Positions 26,221 to 35,075 of a DNA stretch of 64,000 bases are shown here, one piece after another. The stretch is from contig CAZECN010000008.1 in assembly GCA_964510575.1 (NCBI GenBank), positions 1 through 64,000 on the forward strand, read 5' to 3'. The first letter of the stretch is position 1. Every line of letters starts with the position of its first letter. The notes under the pieces are model-generated. The model saw only the letters and a list, made by a program, of their open reading frames with translations. It was not told the DNA's origin and made no database searches. Source of the stretch: CALKYB01 sp964510575. Lineage in GTDB: Bacteria > Bdellovibrionota_C > UBA2361 > SZUA-149 > CALKYB01. Made by a program: the position numbers and the translations under genes.

Positions 26221-27370
26221 AAAGAGAAATTTTTTTTCTTCTTTAATTGTAGTTGCTCTTGCGTTTTTTCTAAACGAAGGCGTTGCCCAACAAGAAGATC
26301 GCGGCAGGCTTGAAATGAAGCTCAAGCTAATTGAAGAGCAAATTGCTAAGAATATTGCCGACCTAGATAAAAATCAGCGCCAAAAAAGTCTTATTGACCG
26401 TGAACTTAAAGAAATATCCGAGGAAACTAAGAAGGTAGAAGAAGCTAGTAAGAAGATAACTGCCGAGCTTACCACTTTAGAAGAGTCCGGAAAGGTTTTG
26501 CGAAGCGCGGTGAAAAGGGTTGAGAAGGAAGTAGAGTATCGAAAGTTTTCCTTGGAAAATCGTTTGATCACTATTTACCAGTTAAACAGACGTCACGCAG
26601 TGCTGAGCTATCTATTTAAGTCTAGCGATTCTAAGGAATTGATTCGAAGGGTTCGCTATACGAAAGCTATTACAGATTCTGATGTAGAGAAGATGTTAAC
26701 TTTAAAAAAATTGGTTGGTTCGCTGCATGAAGATCGTCTTGCGCTTACCACTGCTCAAAGTAAACAGCAGTTCGTGCTAAAGAAACTAGAAAAAATATCT
26801 ACTGAGCTAGATAGGAAAAAGATCAAAAGGAAACAACTTGCAGAGGATGTTTCGAAGCAAGAGCTGAAGCTTGAGACCGCAATCGATTCATTAAAGTCGA
26901 CTTCACAAGATTTGGAAAAGATTCTTGCTTCGATGATGGGTGCCTTAGAGCAAGATAGACTTTTGGCTAAGAAGTTTTCCGGAGCGGGATTGGCTGAGAG
27001 CAAAGGATTACTTGTATATCCAGTCTCAGGTATGGTGGAAGGCCGCTTCGGAAAAGTTCAACACGATGAGTTTGATGATGTATTGCTTCGAAAAGGGATG
27101 GAGTTTCGAGTGCAGCAGGGCTCGCCTGTTAAAGTGGTAGCCCCTGGCAAGGTAGTGATGAACCGAGTTCTTTCTAAATATGGAATGGTGGTGATTGTTG
27201 ACCACGGTAAACGATTTTATACACTGTACGGCCGGATGGCCCAGGTCAAAGTTTCTCGGGGTAGTCTGGTCGCGGAAGGTGACATCTTGGGGCAAGTTGG
27301 AGCGGATAATTTCTATTTCGAGTTACGTCACAAGGGTCGGGCTATAGATCCTGAACTGTATTTGCGGTGA
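26210..27370 (+). CDS. envC: EnvC-like murein hydrolase activator (degenerate LytM)
   Basis: EnvC activates periplasmic amidases at the septum under FtsEX control. The 386-residue protein has a signal peptide (about 1-26, cleavage near VAQQ), a long coiled coil (about 28-255), and a C-terminal M23/LytM fold (about 270-386). The zinc ligands of active M23 enzymes are lost: the position of HxGxD reads RKGMEFRVQQGSP and the final HxH reads FYFELRHKG. The same loss occurs in E. coli EnvC, so it is expected to activate an amidase rather than cut peptidoglycan itself. The 11-bp overlap with ftsX supports a shared complex. Confidence 0.9.
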   Translation: MMFRKRNFFSSLIVVALAFFLNEGVAQQEDRGRLEMKLKLIEEQIAKNIADLDKNQRQKSLIDRELKEISEETKKVEEASKKITAELTTLEESGKVLRSAVKRVEKEVEYRKFSLENRLITIYQLNRRHAVLSYLFKSSDSKELIRRVRYTKAITDSDVEKMLTLKKLVGSLHEDRLALTTAQSKQQFVLKKLEKISTELDRKKIKRKQLAEDVSKQELKLETAIDSLKSTSQDLEKILASMMGALEQDRLLAKKFSGAGLAESKGLLVYPVSGMVEGRFGKVQHDEFDDVLLRKGMEFRVQQGSPVKVVAPGKVVMNRVLSKYGMVVIVDHGKRFYTLYGRMAQVKVSRGSLVAEGDILGQVGADNFYFELRHKGRAIDPELYLR

Positions 27371-27460
27371 GAGTTTTACTCTAGGCAGAGCCTAAAGCTG
27401 TCAGAAAGCCTATTTAACACTATTTAACTATCTATAAGGTCTTTTGAGTGAGGCGGAACT

Positions 27461-28993
27461 ATGGTATTTCGGTATCTTAGAGTCTCAAGTAACATCAGGG
27501 TGTTTTCTTACCCTTTTCGATGTTCAGGACAATATATCCGTTTAAGCAGGCCCGAATTAAAAATGACCAAATCTATCACCTTAACCCAACGAACATTCGC
27601 CTTTTTGCTCGGAGGGTCATTACTTTCTGTGATTTTGGCCTTTAATTTCGCTCATCAAGTTGCCGCTAAGGATACAGTTGAGGAAGGTTATAGTTCTCTT
27701 CGAAATTTCACCGATGTCTTAGCATTGGTTCAGAAAAATTATGTTGAAGAAGTCGGGGTAGACAAACTGGTTAATGGAGCCATTAAAGGGATGCTGCAGA
27801 CTTTGGATCCCCATAGTTCTTACTTGGCTCCGGATATGTACAAGGATCTTCAAGTCGAGACCAAAGGCCGTTTTGGTGGTTTAGGTATTGAAATTACAGT
27901 TAAGGATAGCCTACTGACCGTAGTTGCACCTATTGAGGATTCGCCAGCTGCCCGAGCTGGGGTTCAGGCGGGTGACCAAATAATAAAAATTGAAGATGAG
28001 TTTACTAAAGACCTGACTTTAGTAGAGGCTGTTAAAAAAATGCGTGGTCCCAGGGGAACGCCAATTACTATTTCGGTTCATCGTGAAGGCTCTAACAGCC
28101 TGATACCGATTAAGGTGATTCGAGATGTTATCAAAGTTAAGAGTGTGAGATACCGTCAACTCGATGATGGTTTTGTTTATGTAAGAGTTGCTCAGTTTCA
28201 AGAAGGTACTTCCCATGAAGTGCTAAAGGGTCTCAACAAAATGCAAAAAGAATTAGGATCGCAGAAAATAGCGGGCCTAGTTCTTGATTTAAGAAATAAT
28301 CCAGGAGGGCTACTAACTCAAGCTATAGAGGTCTCAGATATCTTTCTTGAAGATGGAATAATTGTTTACACCGATGGACGTTTGCAGAGCCAAAAGCAAA
28401 AATACTATGGTCATGATGATGGCAATGAGCCTGAATACCCGATTGTAGTTTTGGTTAATGGAGGTTCTGCATCAGCTTCGGAAATTGTTTCTGGTGCTCT
28501 TAAAGATCACAAGAGAGGGGTTGTTCTTGGAACTCAAACTTTTGGTAAGGGTTCGGTTCAAACTATTCTTCCCATGGAAAACAGTGGTGCTCTTAGACTA
28601 ACCACAGCGCTCTACTATACTAAAAGTGGCAATTCCATTCAGGCTAAGGGTGTGACTCCTGACATAGTTGTTCCGGCTGGTAGGTTCCCTAAAGATTCCG
28701 AGGAGCTTTTGGAAGAGGATGAACCTTCAATTACAAAAGAAAAAGATTTGAAGGGAGCTATTAAGAACCCAGCGGGTAAAAAGAAAGTTCAAGAAAAAGA
28801 TGAGAAGGATAAGTTAAGAGCAGGATCTAGAGAGGCGATGAAAGCAGATCTTTCGCGTCTTCTTGAAGACGATACTCAACTTGAAGAAGCATTGAAGTTG
28901 TTGAAAAGCTGGAATATCTTCAAAAGAGATGAGCCTGGCGAGAAGTCTGAGAAAGTTGTAGTCAATGATAACTCTAAGACTTCTGAAAAGTAG
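27461..28993 (+). CDS. ctpA: S41-family carboxy-terminal processing protease
   Basis: A periplasmic serine protease of the CtpA/Prc type, which trims lipoproteins and cell-wall hydrolases. After a membrane anchor (LLGGSLLSVILAF, about 50-62) come the S41 helical region (LNFT-like RNFTDVLALVQKNYVEEV), a PDZ domain (about 140-220) with FGGLGIEI, and the catalytic core with GSASASEI near 339 and the general-base Lys in FGKGSVQ. The tail is highly charged. Two starts are possible: ATG 27461 has the better ribosome site (GAGG about 7 bp upstream), whereas ATG 27563 removes 34 unlikely residues and places the signal anchor at the N-terminus. It lies just behind envC, a frequent pairing. Confidence 0.92.
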   Translation: MVFRYLRVSSNIRVFSYPFRCSGQYIRLSRPELKMTKSITLTQRTFAFLLGGSLLSVILAFNFAHQVAAKDTVEEGYSSLRNFTDVLALVQKNYVEEVGVDKLVNGAIKGMLQTLDPHSSYLAPDMYKDLQVETKGRFGGLGIEITVKDSLLTVVAPIEDSPAARAGVQAGDQIIKIEDEFTKDLTLVEAVKKMRGPRGTPITISVHREGSNSLIPIKVIRDVIKVKSVRYRQLDDGFVYVRVAQFQEGTSHEVLKGLNKMQKELGSQKIAGLVLDLRNNPGGLLTQAIEVSDIFLEDGIIVYTDGRLQSQKQKYYGHDDGNEPEYPIVVLVNGGSASASEIVSGALKDHKRGVVLGTQTFGKGSVQTILPMENSGALRLTTALYYTKSGNSIQAKGVTPDIVVPAGRFPKDSEELLEEDEPSITKEKDLKGAIKNPAGKKKVQEKDEKDKLRAGSREAMKADLSRLLEDDTQLEEALKLLKSWNIFKRDEPGEKSEKVVVNDNSKTSEK

Positions 28994-28995
28994 CT

Positions 28996-29748
28996 GTGTC
29001 CGGTAGAAAGAAGGACCGTTTGGACCTTCTTTTAGTAGAGCGAGGCTTGGCTGAAACCAGAAATAAAGCTCAGGCTTTAATAATGTCTGGAACAGTTCTA
29101 GTTAACGATGTGCCAGCTGAAAAGCCTGGCATGGCAGTGGATAGCAATTCAGAAATCCGCTTAAAAAAACAACCTAAAAATTATGTAAGTCGAGGAGGAG
29201 ATAAGCTTGAAGGTGCTTTGGCTCATTTCGAGATCGATCCCTCTGGTCAGGTAGTTGTAGACTTAGGTGCTTCCACAGGGGGATTTTCTGACTGCTTACT
29301 TCGGCGAGGGGTTATTAAAATATATGCGGTTGATGTGGGAACTAACCAACTTCACTATAGCCTAAGGCAAGATGAGAGGATTGTTTCTTTAGAGAACACC
29401 CATGCTAGGGATTTAGCTAGGTGCAATTTTAGCCCTAAACCCTCTCTTGGAGTAGTTGATGTTAGCTTTATCTCTCTTCGTAAGGTGCTCCCTTTCCTTG
29501 TTCCTGAGATGGCACATGAGTTTGAGATTATAGCGCTTGTTAAGCCCCAATTTGAGTTAGGAAAGGAACATATTGAGTCGGGTGGAGTAGTTAGAGACCT
29601 GAAGAAACAAAAATTGGCGGTAGATCTAGTTGAGCAGTATTGTAGGGAGTGCGGCTTATCCTTTCGAGGTAGTGTAGCCTCTGTTAAAACAGGAGCTAAG
29701 AAAGGAAACCAGGAATATTTCGTATTGATTTCTAACTCTGATGAATAA
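28996..29748 (+). CDS. tlyA: TlyA-family rRNA methyltransferase / hemolysin-like protein
   Basis: The N-terminal S4 RNA-binding domain (about 6-66, RLDLLLVERGLAETRNKAQALIMSG) is followed by an FtsJ-like SAM methyltransferase domain with VVDLGASTGGFSDCLL as SAM motif I (near 90) and VDVSFISLRKVLP (near 155). Characterised TlyA enzymes methylate 16S and 23S rRNA ribose. The GTG start lies 2 bp after the ctpA stop, and the next gene overlaps by 8 bp. The K-D-K-E tetrad was not verified residue by residue. Confidence 0.9.
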   Translation: MSGRKKDRLDLLLVERGLAETRNKAQALIMSGTVLVNDVPAEKPGMAVDSNSEIRLKKQPKNYVSRGGDKLEGALAHFEIDPSGQVVVDLGASTGGFSDCLLRRGVIKIYAVDVGTNQLHYSLRQDERIVSLENTHARDLARCNFSPKPSLGVVDVSFISLRKVLPFLVPEMAHEFEIIALVKPQFELGKEHIESGGVVRDLKKQKLAVDLVEQYCRECGLSFRGSVASVKTGAKKGNQEYFVLISNSDE

Positions 29749-32109
29749 AGCTTTTTGTTGCTTCGTTCTTTACCTGATTGCCATGACCTTGAGGGTCTTT
29801 TGGTTGGACTCAACCTCACCTCAAGCTGATGAGCATCATTGGCAAGAAAGAAGTTTCAGAATTGTACAGAATTATCGAGATGGTAATTTTGTTCATCTTA
29901 CCACTCACCTTGGGCAACCGGGTATACCAGCAAATCTTACTATAGCTGCCGGCCAGGTTTTAGGTGATAAGTATAATGAATGGCGAAACTTTAAGTTTGG
30001 AGATTCCGGCCATTTTAGCAGGTTTATTTCTGGAAGACTTGCCATATCTGCTGTTAATTCATTATTGATTCCTGCTGTCTTTTTACTGCTAGTTCCTTTG
30101 AGCAACAAAGTGCTGGCTTTTTCTGTTGCCCTTTTCCTTGCCTTTGATCCTCAAAACATTGCCTATTCTAGAATAATGCATCTAGATGGAATGTTGACTT
30201 ACTTGGCTACTTTAACTGCAGGGATTTATTTTTTTGCAGTTGAAAAAGGAAGCACCCTATTGAAGCTTTTGGCAGGTTTCTTCTGGGGTCTCTGTATTGC
30301 AGTTAAGCCAACTGCCGGAGCCTTAATACTAGCTTTTCTGATATTCAAAATCTTTAGGCGTTTTATGGCCAGAGATGGAGACCGCTCAATAGTTAATTGG
30401 GGAGATATTTGGGCAGTTGTGATTGGTCATGCTGTCCTGTCTCTTCTTTACACCCGAACATGGCACCGCCCCTGGGATTATGTTGAGAGAATGGGAATAG
30501 AGAACCCTTTAAGGGAACCTCTTTACTCCTTGTCAATGTGGTTGAGAGCTAATGAAATTGTTACGGCTGGCTTAGGATTAATCTTTCTAATTTTGTTTTC
30601 TTGGTTGTTTTTTAAGCTTAGGTCTAGACATGTTTTAGGTGTGTTTTCAGTAACGGCAGTAATTTTAGCAGTGTTTTTACTTGTCCCAGCAGTTGTTGAA
30701 AACCTAATTCTCTACTGGACTTGGGCGTTTGGGCTAAGGAATAAGTATCACATTGCTTACGGGGCTGTTTGGTTTCCACCAGACGGAGGTTATCCGGGGA
30801 TGTTGTTCAGTCGTCATCCGGATTTACTCAGTATTAGTCTTGTAGTTGGAGCTCTTGTTGGCTTGCCTCGACTTCTCTTTGTGAGAAAAACTCCACTGGA
30901 TCGTTTTGTGCTGCTGAGTGTTATCGTAGTAATTTGCTGGATTGTGCCGCTTTCGGTTGCGGGAAAGCAGTCGCTTAGATACGCGCAGCCAGCGATTCCC
31001 TTTTTATATGTAATTGCTGGGTCGGGCAGTTACTTTTTGTTTAGATATTTGTTTAAAATAGTCCCGCCAGCAGTTTATTTTTCTATTTTACTTGCCTCTG
31101 GGGTTATATCCTGGAGCGTCTATGAGTTTGCTAACTGGGGTCCTGATCATCAGCTGTATTGTAGCCAGCTTTCTGGAGGACTAAAAGAAGCTGTCAATTT
31201 GAAGCGTCCTATTCCCTTTTCAGGACATCGAGAACTTCTAGAGTTTTTAGATCAGGATGCTAGAAAGAAAGACAGATCCGATAAAATTTACGCGGCAGCT
31301 GATCTAGACAGTTTTAATTTTGCATATCGAAGGTTCTTTAAACCTGAAGATCGAAGGCTAAAGTTTGTCCACTCGATGGATCCTCGCCCAGGTTATTACT
31401 TCATGGTTGCTCATCATTTTTATCAGGTTAAACATGGCAAACCGGAGGCTTTGGAAAACCTTGAACATGTGTTTTCGCATGCCCCAATGGGAGTTCCTTT
31501 AACTTCGATTTATAAAGTACCTCTGAACGACTACTCCTCTCCTCTGGAGATTGAGTTCTTGGACCTGCCTAGGAAAGTGGGTAAGCCGGAATATTTCCAT
31601 GAAGATAGTAATACCTTTGTCGAGCAGGAAGAGGATCACAGTCATAGAGTTCTCTACTTAAGCCCTGACTTAGGGGAACGAAAAGGACTTGTCTTTTACG
31701 GAGAGAGCTATCGTTTCCCTAAAGGAGAATTTTCCTTGAAATTTAAAGTTAGAGTCCCACCCTCTGAAGAGCAAGAGCANNNNNNNNNNNNNNNNNNNNN
31801 NNNNNNNNNNNNNNNNNNNNNNNNNNNNNNNNNNNNNNNNNNNNNNNNNNNNNNNNNNNNNNNNNNNNNNNNNNNNNNNAAGAGCAAGAGCAGAGATTTA
31901 CGCCCGAAGATCTTGCCTTCAAAGTCATGCTTGGGGATTGTGATCAGGTGGTTACCTTTGCGGATCTTGGTAAAGATGACTTTCAGCAGATAGAGATGAG
32001 TTGTTCATTTGAAGAGGGTCAGGGAGCAAGCCTAAAAACCTACTGGTTTGGAAAAGTTCCTTTGATGATTACAGACTTTTCCATAGTTCGGCCTAACTCT
32101 GATGTCTAG
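29741..32109 (+). CDS. PMT/ArnT-like polytopic glycosyltransferase, interrupted by the N gap
   Basis: The left part (29741-31779) encodes a GT-C type membrane protein with about eleven to thirteen hydrophobic segments. The first loop carries SPQADEHHWQERS, the position of the catalytic Asp/Glu in PMT/ArnT-like enzymes that use polyprenyl-phosphate sugars, and a soluble domain follows at the C-terminus. The right part (31880-32109) has an open frame to TAG 32107-32109. The two parts are in different frames across the 100 N, but collapsing the shared 13 bases at the gap edges restores one frame of about 751 residues. It overlaps tlyA (8 bp) and the next gene (8 bp). Acceptor and sugar are unknown. 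Confidence 0.75.
31780..31879. other. assembly gap of exactly 100 N
   Basis: The run is exactly 100 bases, the usual placeholder for a scaffold gap of unknown size. The 13 bases AAGAGCAAGAGCA before the gap (31767-31779) are identical to the 13 bases after it (31880-31892), so the contigs most likely abut or overlap there. Confidence 0.95.
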
Positions 32110-32983
32110 TGCCCTCAAAGTTACTATACTAGGTTGTGGTAGAGTTGGGACGAGTTTAGCTTCCATGATAGTTCAATCTGAAGGCCTAGAACTATCTGCT
32201 CTTTATGGACGAAAAAAAACTGCAGTTAAGGCTGCTGGTTTAAAGACTGGAGCAGAGAAAGTCTGTTCTGATTTTAAAGACCTACCTAGTTCAGATATTT
32301 ATCTTGTTGCAATTGATGATGATGCTCTCGAGAGTTTTTCCAAAAACATATTAGATGCGGGTCTTGCTAAGGGTAAGGTCATAGCCCACTTATCGGGAAG
32401 CGAAAGTTCTCAAGTGTTCTCTAAGCTACAGGCTGATGGGACTTTTGTTGCTAGCTGTCACCCTTTAAAAAGTTTCACTGAAAAGTTAATTAGCCTAGAA
32501 GAGTTCGATGGAACCTCATGTGTTTTGGAGGGAGATTCTGAAGCTTGCGAGGCGCTGGAGAAACTATTTTCAAAACTTGGAGCAAAGACTTTTAGAATTA
32601 ATTCTGAGAATAAACTAAAATATCATTCCGCCGCAGTCTTTGCTTCTAATTACTTGGTGACTTTGCTTGATATTGCTGGTGAGTTACTGAATGGAATTGG
32701 TTTGGATAAAAGCTTTCGAGGCTTGGAGCAGCTTAGCCAAAAAGTTTTGCAAAATGTTTTTTCTCAAGGAACTGAAAAGGCTTTAACAGGCCCGATAGAA
32801 AGAGGGGAGCTTGAAGTTGTTAGAAAAGAGCTAGATTGTCTTTCTGATCATAGAGACATCGCGCTTCTTTATGCCCAGCTAGCTAAAAGAACTTCTGAGA
32901 TAGCCGTAAGAAAAGGCTCGATTTCGGCTGAGAAAAAGTCGGAGCTAGAATGCATTCTAAAAACAATACACTCCAAAGATTAG
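32102..32983 (+). CDS. Rossmann-fold and DUF2520 domain protein
   Basis: The N-terminal NAD(P)-binding domain begins VTILGCGRVGTSLASMI (about residue 7). The middle carries HLSGSESSQVF and SCHPLKSF, motifs shared with F420-dependent NADP oxidoreductase-like and DUF2520 proteins, and the C-terminal helical part (about 165-290) corresponds to DUF2520, with KYHSAAVFASNYLVTL near 178. The family is widespread but its reaction is not established; it resembles short 6-phosphogluconate or ketopantoate dehydrogenases. It overlaps the end of the glycosyltransferase gene by 8 bp. Confidence 0.82.
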   Translation: MSSALKVTILGCGRVGTSLASMIVQSEGLELSALYGRKKTAVKAAGLKTGAEKVCSDFKDLPSSDIYLVAIDDDALESFSKNILDAGLAKGKVIAHLSGSESSQVFSKLQADGTFVASCHPLKSFTEKLISLEEFDGTSCVLEGDSEACEALEKLFSKLGAKTFRINSENKLKYHSAAVFASNYLVTLLDIAGELLNGIGLDKSFRGLEQLSQKVLQNVFSQGTEKALTGPIERGELEVVRKELDCLSDHRDIALLYAQLAKRTSEIAVRKGSISAEKKSELECILKTIHSKD

Positions 32984-33009
32984 TCCGATCTCTTAAAGTA
33001 AAGATTTTT

Positions 33010-33284
33010 CTCTGAGCCTATACCTAAATCTGAAATACCCCTAGTTATACCCCGTCTACTTGAAATTTCGGCTTTTTCTATACCGGTCGGTAAAGGGGTA
33101 TAAACAGTGCGTAGCACTGCCAGAGAACAGATATACTGAAACCTCATGAGAACACTTGCCAAACACGAAATTTATAGTGGTTTCAGTATATAGAGTAAAA
33201 TCGAAAGCTCTGTGAGCAGAGGTGAAGCTAAGTGTTTCGCCAGCTCCATTCTAGTAACCTCTCAGAGTAGTAGAATAGCTATTC
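33010..33284 (+). repeat. structured repeat copy A (full form)
   Basis: Fills most of the 372-bp gap after the DUF2520 gene. Hairpin 1: TTATACCCC (33045-33053) with GGGGTATAA (33095-33103), 41-nt loop containing TTGAAATTTCGG (33060-33071). Mini-hairpin: CAGTGC (33105-33110) GTA GCACTG (33114-33119). Hairpin 2: ATATACTGAAACC (33131-33143) with GGTTTCAGTATAT (33179-33191), 35-nt loop containing CGAAATTT (33166-33173), which is complementary to loop 1. Further small stems follow: CTCTG/CAGAG (33208-33221) and the palindrome GAATAGCTATTC (33273-33284) before a T run. An outer stem CTCTGAG (33010-33016) with CTCAGAG (33261-33267) could close the whole. No open frame is supported. Confidence 0.75.
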
Positions 33285-33355
33285 GATTTTTTTAATTTAT
33301 CTCTGATTTGAATCAGCCGATAATATAGTTAGAGATAAATATTGCTGAATTCGTA

Positions 33356-33739
33356 ATGAAGCTTGATTACCAAAATTTTATATCCACTTCTCGAGTTCTA
33401 GATTCGTCTGGGTTGAGATGGAATCCGGAAATCGGAGATGAAATTGCGTCTCGTTCTGATTACCAAACAATTTCCATTTTAGTTGACCCTCAGGGTCTGA
33501 CTCCAAGTCAGTTAAGAGAGACATACTTATGGTTGCCTTCAGTTGAGCAACTGGTTATGCAGTTCGAAGCTAGGCAGGCTTTTATTCAACATGTAGGTTT
33601 GAACGAGAAGTTACTCTATTCCGCTGTGATAGAATCTGCTGGAATAATGATAAAATCAGAGGCTAGGTCTTTAAGAATGGTTTTTGGCAAGGCGCTTGAG
33701 AATCTTCTCTGTGGAATTGAAGCTGGAGGAATTCACTAG
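33356..33739 (+). CDS. orphan 127-residue hypothetical protein
   Basis: I do not recognise this family. The product is soluble, mildly acidic, without signal or membrane segment, and ends LLCGIEAGGIH. A patch SILVDPQGLTPSQLRETYLWLP is followed by mainly helical sequence. It lies directly downstream of structured repeat A, about 70 bp after its last stem, and its stop overlaps that of the convergent DedA gene by 4 bp. The compact fit between neighbours and sensible codon pattern support a real gene. Confidence 0.6.
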   Translation: MKLDYQNFISTSRVLDSSGLRWNPEIGDEIASRSDYQTISILVDPQGLTPSQLRETYLWLPSVEQLVMQFEARQAFIQHVGLNEKLLYSAVIESAGIMIKSEARSLRMVFGKALENLLCGIEAGGIH

Positions 33740-34392
33740 CTTTTTTCCTTCCCCTCTTGTTGTTTGTAAAACAGCTTTGCGAAAACAAATCTCTTAATCA
33801 AATATACTGCTGCAATGAAAATAACCGCTAAGGTTACGTAAAAGTGTATTTGTGAAGTTAGTTTTTCAATTACTTCAGGGGAAAGTATTTCGCCCAGCCA
33901 GTATCCTAAACCAACCATAACACCAACTGAGATAAGTGCAGCAAAGGCGTCGGAAATAAGAAATTCTACAAATGGAACTCTCACAGCCCCAGCTGTAAGA
34001 AAGGTAGCACTACGCAAAGGGAAAAGATGTCTACCTAGAAAAATATAAAGAAACCTTCGTTTTCTAAGTCCTTCTCTAATGTTCTCTACTTTTTCTTCGT
34101 TTATTCCCGGGAAGAATTTACTGCGGTTCGCAAGCTCCAATAGGCTAGGACCGAAAAAATAGCCCATTAGATAAACCAGCTGATCCGCTAAAACCACACC
34201 AAAGTAGCAAGTCAGAAAGATACCTCGCAAAGATACTACCCCCTTTGATGCGGCCAAACCTGATAGTAATAGGGGAATATCTTCTGGTATTGGAGCTCCA
34301 AAGCCCCCAAGAATAAGAGATGCGAACACAGCTATATGGGCGTATAGCGAGTTCTCTCCAGACATCCACTGATTTAAATCCTCAAAAGGCAT
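33736..34392 (-). CDS. DedA family inner-membrane protein
   Basis: DedA proteins are polytopic membrane proteins linked to lipid-carrier recycling (undecaprenyl phosphate or phospholipid scrambling) and proton-dependent transport. The 218 residues show the re-entrant-like ILGGFGAPIPEDIPLLLSGLAASKG near residue 28, the central GRHLFPLRSATFLTAGAVRVPFVEFLISDAFAALI with the conserved Arg and Gly-Ala-X-X-M/V pattern near 115, and a C-terminal membrane helix. The gene converges with the 127-residue gene (4-bp overlap). Confidence 0.88.
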   Translation of the reverse strand: MPFEDLNQWMSGENSLYAHIAVFASLILGGFGAPIPEDIPLLLSGLAASKGVVSLRGIFLTCYFGVVLADQLVYLMGYFFGPSLLELANRSKFFPGINEEKVENIREGLRKRRFLYIFLGRHLFPLRSATFLTAGAVRVPFVEFLISDAFAALISVGVMVGLGYWLGEILSPEVIEKLTSQIHFYVTLAVIFIAAVYLIKRFVFAKLFYKQQEGKEKS

Positions 34393-34663
34393 AATTTAAA
34401 ATATTCTATCTCGCACAATTAGCCCTTGATGAACTTAGCTTTTGAAGCAAATCAATAATAGGAATTTTTTGGTAATCAGCTCTGGAGATAAATACCAAGA
34501 TTGTATTTGATTAACTTACCAGTTGTTTAACAAGGAAGGTATTTAAACAACCACTAAAAAAAAGGAAGATGTGAACTGCCTGGCGTATTTATGTTGAGAA
34601 ACTGTCATCTCAACGAAGCAGGAAGATTTAGAAATCGCAATAAAAGGATCATTCACTACAATT
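34393..34663. other. intergenic region with two hairpins before dedA
   Basis: GTTGTTTAA (34512-34520) can pair with TTAAACAAC downstream, followed on the plus strand by CACT and an eight-A run. A second stem GTTGAGA/TCTCAAC surrounds AACTGTCA near 34593-34614. Neither has a T run in the correct orientation for the receiver gene, so I do not call terminators. No gene is seen. Confidence 0.4.
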
Positions 34664-35059
34664 CTACAGCTGGTTTAGAGCCATCTCTACACCGTCAAGA
34701 AGCTGTTGCCTCGTGAAAGGCTTCAGGATGTAGTGTTCTGCACTGCAGCTATAGCTTCGAACAAGATCAGAACTTTGAGACTGAGCCGTAAGCAGAATAA
34801 CTGGAATGTGTTGGGTCTGTCTTGATAGCTTCAGCTTGGTTAGAACGTCTAGCCCATTCATTCTAGGCATTTCAATATCCAATACAAAGCAGCAGATATT
34901 GTCCAAGTATCCACCCTCTTCCATATCTTCAAAGACCGCTAGGCCATCTTCAACTGAAACAACGTCATAGCCATCAGCTTCTAAAATCGCCTTAACGAGC
35001 TCGCGAATTACTGGATCGTCGTCAGCGCTAACAATTGTTTTTTTCATATTTTCGGACAT
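34664..35059 (-). CDS. single-domain response regulator (receiver)
   Basis: A 131-residue CheY-like receiver: the acidic pair in VSADDDPVIRE, the phospho-acceptor Asp in CFVLDIEMPRMNGLDVL, the Thr in VILLTAQS and the Lys in YILKPFTRQQL are all present. I chose ATG 35059 (MSENMKKT), which leaves a 16-bp gap after the HDOD gene and follows AGGAGA and GAGAG; a longer frame to 35113 would overlap that gene without benefit. With no output domain it probably works by protein contact. It is last in the kinase-HDOD-receiver unit. Confidence 0.88.
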   Translation of the reverse strand: MSENMKKTIVSADDDPVIRELVKAILEADGYDVVSVEDGLAVFEDMEEGGYLDNICCFVLDIEMPRMNGLDVLTKLKLSRQTQHIPVILLTAQSQSSDLVRSYSCSAEHYILKPFTRQQLLDGVEMALNQL

Positions 35060-35075
35060 TTCTCTCAATCTTCTC

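Noticed and set aside
32980..33162. Minus-strand 60-codon frame inside copy A
   Set aside because: Non-ATG start, no ribosome site, and the region is explained by structured repeats.
33045..33191. Copy A hairpins as ordinary rho-independent terminators of the DUF2520 gene
   Set aside because: Loops of 35-41 nt, no T runs after either main stem, and conserved loop motifs do not fit terminators.
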